From: Lepas anatifera
Lineage: Eukaryota > Arthropoda > Thecostraca > Lepadidae
Direction: 5' to 3'
DNA: 64,000 nt
NCBI GenBank assembly: GCA_034440635.1
Contig: JAOTON010001685.1
Coordinates: 3,358,501 to 3,422,500, forward strand
The position numbers were made by a program, and so were the translations under genes. Each line of letters begins with the position of its first letter. Position 1 is the stretch's first letter. Under the pieces are notes generated by a model. The model did no database searches and was not told the origin of the DNA. It saw nothing but the letters and a program-made list of their open reading frames with translations. Below are positions 59,318 to 64,000 of the stretch, piece after piece.

Positions 59318-61189
59318 AATGTTGATGTGAGAAAGTGATTACGAAGCTGTGCCGGACTCGGTGTTTCACGATGACCAAGCGTGTGTCTCGTACAGTTCTG
59401 CGGGTGGAAAAAAGAGGCAGCTATCGGCCACGAAGATGACCTGAAAAGGAAAAATGAAAAGGCAGAAAAATCCACCCGTTCGAAGAAAGCATCCACCGAA
59501 GGGCGAGTCCACCCCCGCACTGCCTGCCACCCTGCAGACAATCAAAGAACTCATTGAGGCACGAAATAATCGGATGCTCGCAGCTCTTGATAATAAATTC
59601 TAGACCCGTGAGGAACTCCCAGCTAGAGCGAGAAATTTGATAGCTCTGGGGCTTGTGTCCGTTGTTGTGCTTCTCACGTGAATTCACTATCGTGTGTTTG
59701 TTGGCGAGTGATGTTGAGACGGGTGACCGGGGAACCAGTGCAATGGTCTGCCGTCAGACTCAAGCTGGGCTCCTCTCGTGGCCAGCCGGCCTGCCCACTG
59801 CTGCCGCGTACCTCCAGTTCAGCTAGCGAATGAATGGTGGTTCGCTTCTCGCGTCATCACATGTGCTTTAATGGGTGAGAGCGTCGGTCACGGCGGGAGT
59901 CCAGCCTCTCGCTCGGCTGCCCGTCCATGAACCTTGCTCCAACGCCAGTGGTGATATCTGTATCGGGCTATACTGTGCGTGTCCTTACTCCGCTTTTTCG
60001 TTGTTTTTCTTTAAAACTTCGTGCTTTCGTCACGGAAAACAAGTTGACGCTATTGAACTACACTGCAAAAAATCACAAAAAGATGAAAAAAGGCAGTTAA
60101 AAATGAAAAAGCGTCCTCTAAAACAAAAAACAAAAAACAAACTTAGAGAAAAGGGATCAATAGTACCTTGCTAGTGAAAAAGCAAGAAAGCGATAAATGT
60201 TTAAAAGTATAAACTTCGTTTTGTTTAAGAGTGAATCAACTACTGCAATCGTTTATGGAGAGTTAATGGCGGTGCAGGGTCATTTGATGAATGATTCAAG
60301 CTATTTTGCTATTGAGCTTGTATGGTACGGCCCCTGCAATGGAATCTGTGCACACTAGGCTCGATAGAAATTGTTCTATCGCTAGCGAACTACTGCTCAC
60401 TTATCAGTGATTTAGCAGCTTCTTTGGTTTGCTCCCATTTAGTAATTTTGCACTCACCAATACTTGACTGCCTCATATTTGAGATATGATTAGCAAAAAA
60501 TTACGAGAGAGCAGTAGGAAAAGCGTTTTTCCAAATAATGTTCAAAACATGATGTTGGCAATCCATTTCGCACCAGCAATCTCAAGCTAAGGGCAAAACA
60601 TACGTGTTGTGTTTCTACTCAGGGCCGAGGGAGCAATAGGTAGCCAGAAATTAGCCAAAAACTGCCGAGCCTGCTGTGTAAATATTCAATAGCAGGGAGC
60701 TATACACCAGGAAGACTTTCAAAAGGCATTTGCAAGTTGTGTGTCGGGGCTATCTAAATGTAATGGTATCCTGGGGAGCTGTTACACCCAGATTGTATCT
60801 GTTGTATTTTGCGGATGTGGTCATATCGCGGGTACCCCGATTTCCACATCCTTGAGAAATAATGTTTCGGAAGGCGCTAGATACTTTCCGGGGGTGCTGA
60901 GCATAGTCAGACCCAGGATTTGTGATCAGGGAGCTGTACATCAGGAAGACTTTCACGTACAATAGTGGGCTGGATGGGCGCGCCATTTGGATCAAGGGGA
61001 GTTTTATAAGCTGCGTGACCTTCAGGTGGTCCCGTGCGGGACAATATGGGAAGCGGCTTTTCGGGAGCTGCCAGGGTAGCTCCATGGAAAGCAGAGTTCC
61101 GAATGCTGGATTTGGGTAAAGTCATGCTTCTGTATGACGTGGGCACCCTTACTTGTATCCTCTTTGGGCACACGACAAGTCCAGGGTCA
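59318..61189. other. No recognisable gene
   Basis: A-rich stretch near 60040-60150. The 60690-60960 region has two similar AGGGAGCTRTACAYCAGGAAG words (60694 and 60928), hinting at an old duplicated element. No domain-bearing frames. Confidence 0.4.
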
Positions 61190-61450
61190 TTAGCTGATCC
61201 GGGGGAAGAGGTAGTGGCCCCCTCTGTGATAGACCCTTGGTGCGCCCGTTGAATAGTCATGGCGCCCCCTGAAATGTCCCATTCCATCCCCTCCCCTAGA
61301 ATGCAAATACCGGCGCCCCCGCAATAGAACTTGGTGCCTACTTGATAGATGTTGCCGCCCGAAAGTGGGCCTCCTTGTCTGGATAGTACCCCTGCCCATC
61401 CGTCCTCCCCCTACCCGCCCCCGATCGGAAATCCTGGATCCGGCTATGCT
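61190..61450. mobile_element. GC-rich hAT-like MITE relic
   Basis: Left TTAGCTGATCCGGGGGAAG and right GGAAATCCTGGATCCGGCTATG form imperfect inverted ends. Internal GGCGCCCCCTGAAATGTCCC and GCAAATACCGGCGCCCC words match 51781-52010. No clear target duplication. Confidence 0.45.
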
Positions 61451-61836
61451 CGTGGAGGGCATTTCGGTGGGGCATCAAGTTAGTTCAGGTGAATGTTGGA
61501 CGCAAATGGGGCGCCTGCCCCTCTGGAATTCCCCTGAATCCACATTTGGCCTAGGGCAAGCTTATCCCGCTGCCACGCTGCTGTTGCTATTCATATGGCT
61601 CCGTGCCCTAATAAACTTGTTGATTTTAGATCCATGCATGTGGATTTACTATGAACACAGACAGTAATAGTTGCTAAAGCAGGTCCAGAAAGAAATGTGA
61701 TGATAAAACTAGGAATGAAAAAAATTAAAAAAACAAGAGGGTAGGAAACAAAACAAAATAAACGCAGATAAACGAGCAATCCGTAAACACAAGCGAGGTG
61801 AAAGCAATTGTATAGCTGACGCTGGTGAAAGCAAAC
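61451..61836. other. Flank of the telomeric-type array
   Basis: No gene recognised. It is A-rich on the plus strand near 61690-61780 and leads directly into TTAGG repeats. Confidence 0.4.
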
Positions 61837-63890
61837 GTTAGGTTAGGTTAGGTTAGGTTAGGTTAGGTTAGGTTAGGTTAGGTTAGGTTAGGTCAGGTCA
61901 GGTCAGGTCAGGTTAGGTTAGGTTAGGTTAGGTAAGGTTAGGTTAGGTTAGGTTAGGTCAGGTTAGGTTAGGTTAGGTTAGGTTAGGTTAGGTTAGGTTA
62001 GGTAAGGTTAGGTTAGGTTAGGTCAGGTTAGGTTAGGTTAGGTTAGGTTAGGTAAGGTTAGGTTAGGTTAGGTTAGGTTAGGTTAGGTTAGGTTAGGTAA
62101 GGTTAGGTTAGGTCAGGTCAGGTTAGGTTAGAGTGTGAATTTAGATCTAAAATAAAAATAATAATTTGGCAGATAATGGTCAATTTCAACACCACTGAGC
62201 TCATAAGGTTAAGCTAGGTTAGGTTAGGTTAGTTTAGATTAGGTTAGGTTAGGTTAGTTTAGGTTAGGTTAGGTTAGGTTAGGCTAGGTTAGGTTAGGTT
62301 AGGTTAGGTTAGGCTAGGTTAGGTTAGGTTAGTTTAGGTTAGGTTAGGCTAGGTTAGGTTAGGTTAGTTTAGGTTAGGTTAGGCTAGGTTAGGTTAGGTT
62401 AGGTTAGGTTAGTTTAGGTTGGGTTAGGTTAGGTTAGGTTAGGTTAGGTTAGGTTAGGTTTGGTTAGGTTAGGTTAGGTTAGGTTAGGTTAGGTTAGGTT
62501 AGGTTAGTTTAGGTTAGGTTAGGTTAGGTTAGGCTAGGCTAGGTTAGGTTAGTTTAGGTTAGGTTAGGCTAGGTTAGGTTTGTTTAGGTTAGGTTAGGCT
62601 AGGTTAGGTTAGGTTAGGTTAGGTTAGTTTAGGTTGGGTTAGGTTAGGTTAGGTTAGGTTAGGTTAGGTTAGGTTAGGTTATGTTAGGTTAGGTTTGGTT
62701 AGGTTAGGTTAGGTTAGGTCAGGTTAGGTTAGGTTAGGTTAGGTTAGTTTAGTTTAGGTTAGGTTAGGTTAGGTTGGGTTAGGTTAGGTTAGGTTAGGTT
62801 AGGTTAGGTTGGGTTAGGTTGGATAGGTTAGGTTAGGTTAGGTTAGGTTAGGTTAGTTTAGGTTAGGTTAGGTTAGGTTAGTTTAGGTTAGGTTAGGTTA
62901 GGTTAGGTTAGGTTAGGTTAGGTTAGGTTAGGTTAGGTTAGGTTAGTTTAGGTTAGGTTAGGTTAGGTTAGGTTAGGTTTGGTTAGGTTAGTTTAGGTTA
63001 GGTTATGTTAGGTTAGGTTAGGTTACCTTAGGTTAGGTTAGGTTAGGTTAGGTTAGGTTAGGTTAGGTTAGGTTTGGTTAGGTTAGGTTAGGTTAGGTTA
63101 GGTTTGGTTAGGTTAGGTTAGCTTAGGTTAGGTTAAGTTAGGTTGGGTTAGGTTAGTTTAGGTTAGGTTAGGTTAGGTTAGGTTAGGTTAGGTTAGGCTA
63201 GGTTAGGTTAGGTTAGTTTAGGTTAGGTTAGGCTAGGTTAGGTTAGGTTAGGTTAGGTTAGTTTAGGTTGGGTTAGGTTAGGTTAGTTTAGGTTAGGTTA
63301 GGTTAGGTTAGGTTAGGTTAGTTTAGTTTAGGTTAGGTTAGGCTAATTTAGGTTAGGTTAGGTTAGGTTAGGTTAGGTTAGGTCAGGTTAGGTTAGGTTA
63401 GGTTAGGTTAGGTTAGGTTTGGTTAGGTTAGGTTAGTTTAGGTCAGGTTAGGTTAGGTTAGGTTAGGTTAGGATAGGTTAGGTTATGTTAGGTTAGGTTA
63501 GGTTAGGTTAGGTTAGGTTAGTTTAGGTTAGGTTAGGTTAGGTTAGGTTAGGTTAGGGTAGTTTAGGTTAGGTTAGGTTAGGTTAGGTTAGGTTAGTTTA
63601 GGTTGGGTTAGGTTAGGTTAGTTTAGGTTAGGTTAGGTTAGGTTAGGTTAGTTTAGGTTAGGTTATGTTAGGTTAGGTTAGGTTAGGTTATGTTAGGTTA
63701 GGTTAGGTTAGGTTAGAATACGTCAGGTTACGTTATGTTAGCCTGTGTTAGGTTTGGTTAGGCTAGCTTAGGTTAGGTTCGGTTAGGTTAGGTTAGGTTA
63801 GGTTAGGTTAGGTTAGGTTAGGTTAGGTTAGGTTAGGTTAGGTTGGATTACGTTAGGTTACGCTAGGCTAGGCTAGGTTAGGTCAGGTTA
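61837..63890 (+). repeat. Telomere-type (TTAGG)n array, about 2.05 kb, degenerate
   Basis: TTAGG units on the plus strand in two blocks (61837-62131 and 62208-63890) separated by about 76 bp of unique sequence. The first block varies mainly as TCAGG and TAAGG. The second varies mainly as TTAGT, CTAGG, TTTGG and TTGGG, with a recurring 35-bp higher-order unit (seven pentamers including one TTAGT and one CTAGG) around 62320-62410. Non-telomeric sequence follows at 63891-64000, so the array is interstitial or subtelomeric rather than a chromosome end. TTAGG is the ancestral arthropod telomere repeat. Confidence 0.95.
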
Positions 63891-64000
63891 GTTCTATGGC
63901 AGGCTAAATATATGCACACGTCTACAGCAGTAGGAACTCTAAACACATCCACAGCAACTGAGTTTAACCCTATTTCCGTCAGGCTCCCGGCTACCCCTAT
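63891..64000. other. Unique sequence after the array
   Basis: About 110 bp of non-repeat sequence to the window edge. Nothing was recognised. Confidence 0.5.

Noticed and set aside
61837..63890. Chromosome end proper
   Set aside because: Unique sequence follows the array and the units are too degenerate for an active telomere tip.

Overview
This is a repeat-dominated stretch of an animal nuclear genome, most likely an arthropod. The main pointer is a 2 kb array of TTAGG, the canonical arthropod telomere unit, near the right edge. Introns with GT/AG splice sites, a C2H2 zinc-finger gene, a ZIP-family zinc transporter and the style of the LINE proteins agree with this. I cannot decide between chelicerate, crustacean and insect from sequence alone. 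There are only two host gene loci: the last two exons of a zinc-finger transcription factor (2319-2486 and 5149-6209, + strand) and a single-exon ZIP1/2/3-type metal transporter (57948-59012, + strand). No tRNA, rRNA or CRISPR is present.

Left part (1-19126): the zinc-finger gene 3' end, with a 142-bp hAT MITE in its last intron; a nest of a TTAA-flanked element inside a hAT-like element (6909-8034); a 2.46 kb array of a 13-bp unit (8766-11230) that is open in every frame and produces long but meaningless reading frames; two more TTAA elements (13239-14222, 14769-15973); a 1.7 kb inverted-repeat element (16304-18000) and a second hAT MITE (18840-18984).

Middle (19127-32107): a single 12,981-bp hAT-like element. 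It has 16-bp perfect terminal repeats and a perfect 8-bp target duplication (CTTGTGTT). Most of its interior is degenerate minisatellite built around GGCGCCCC-like words. Nested inside are a second minisatellite-filled hAT-like element (20933-25007, duplication TCCACGCA) and a TTAA element. No transposase is visible in either.

Right-middle (34599-47548): a full-length I-like LINE of about 6.7 kb, with 11-bp target duplications. It is split by a 5.19 kb hAT element (duplication GGCGGGAC) in the endonuclease and by a 1.0 kb 5'-truncated L1/Tx1-like LINE (16-bp duplication) in the reverse transcriptase. The hAT in turn contains a 2.6 kb element with 40-bp inverted repeats and 5-bp duplications, which contains two small hAT MITEs. 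That is four levels of insertion with target duplications preserved at each.

Right part (47950-57076): six more TTAA elements, two of them abutting at one shared TTAA, then the ZIP gene, a stretch of unrecognised sequence and the TTAGG array (61837-63890). The ten TTAA elements share a conserved asymmetric end and are dense in AGGTCA, the half-site recognised by nuclear receptors. These elements and the minisatellite-filled hATs are the most novel features I can see.
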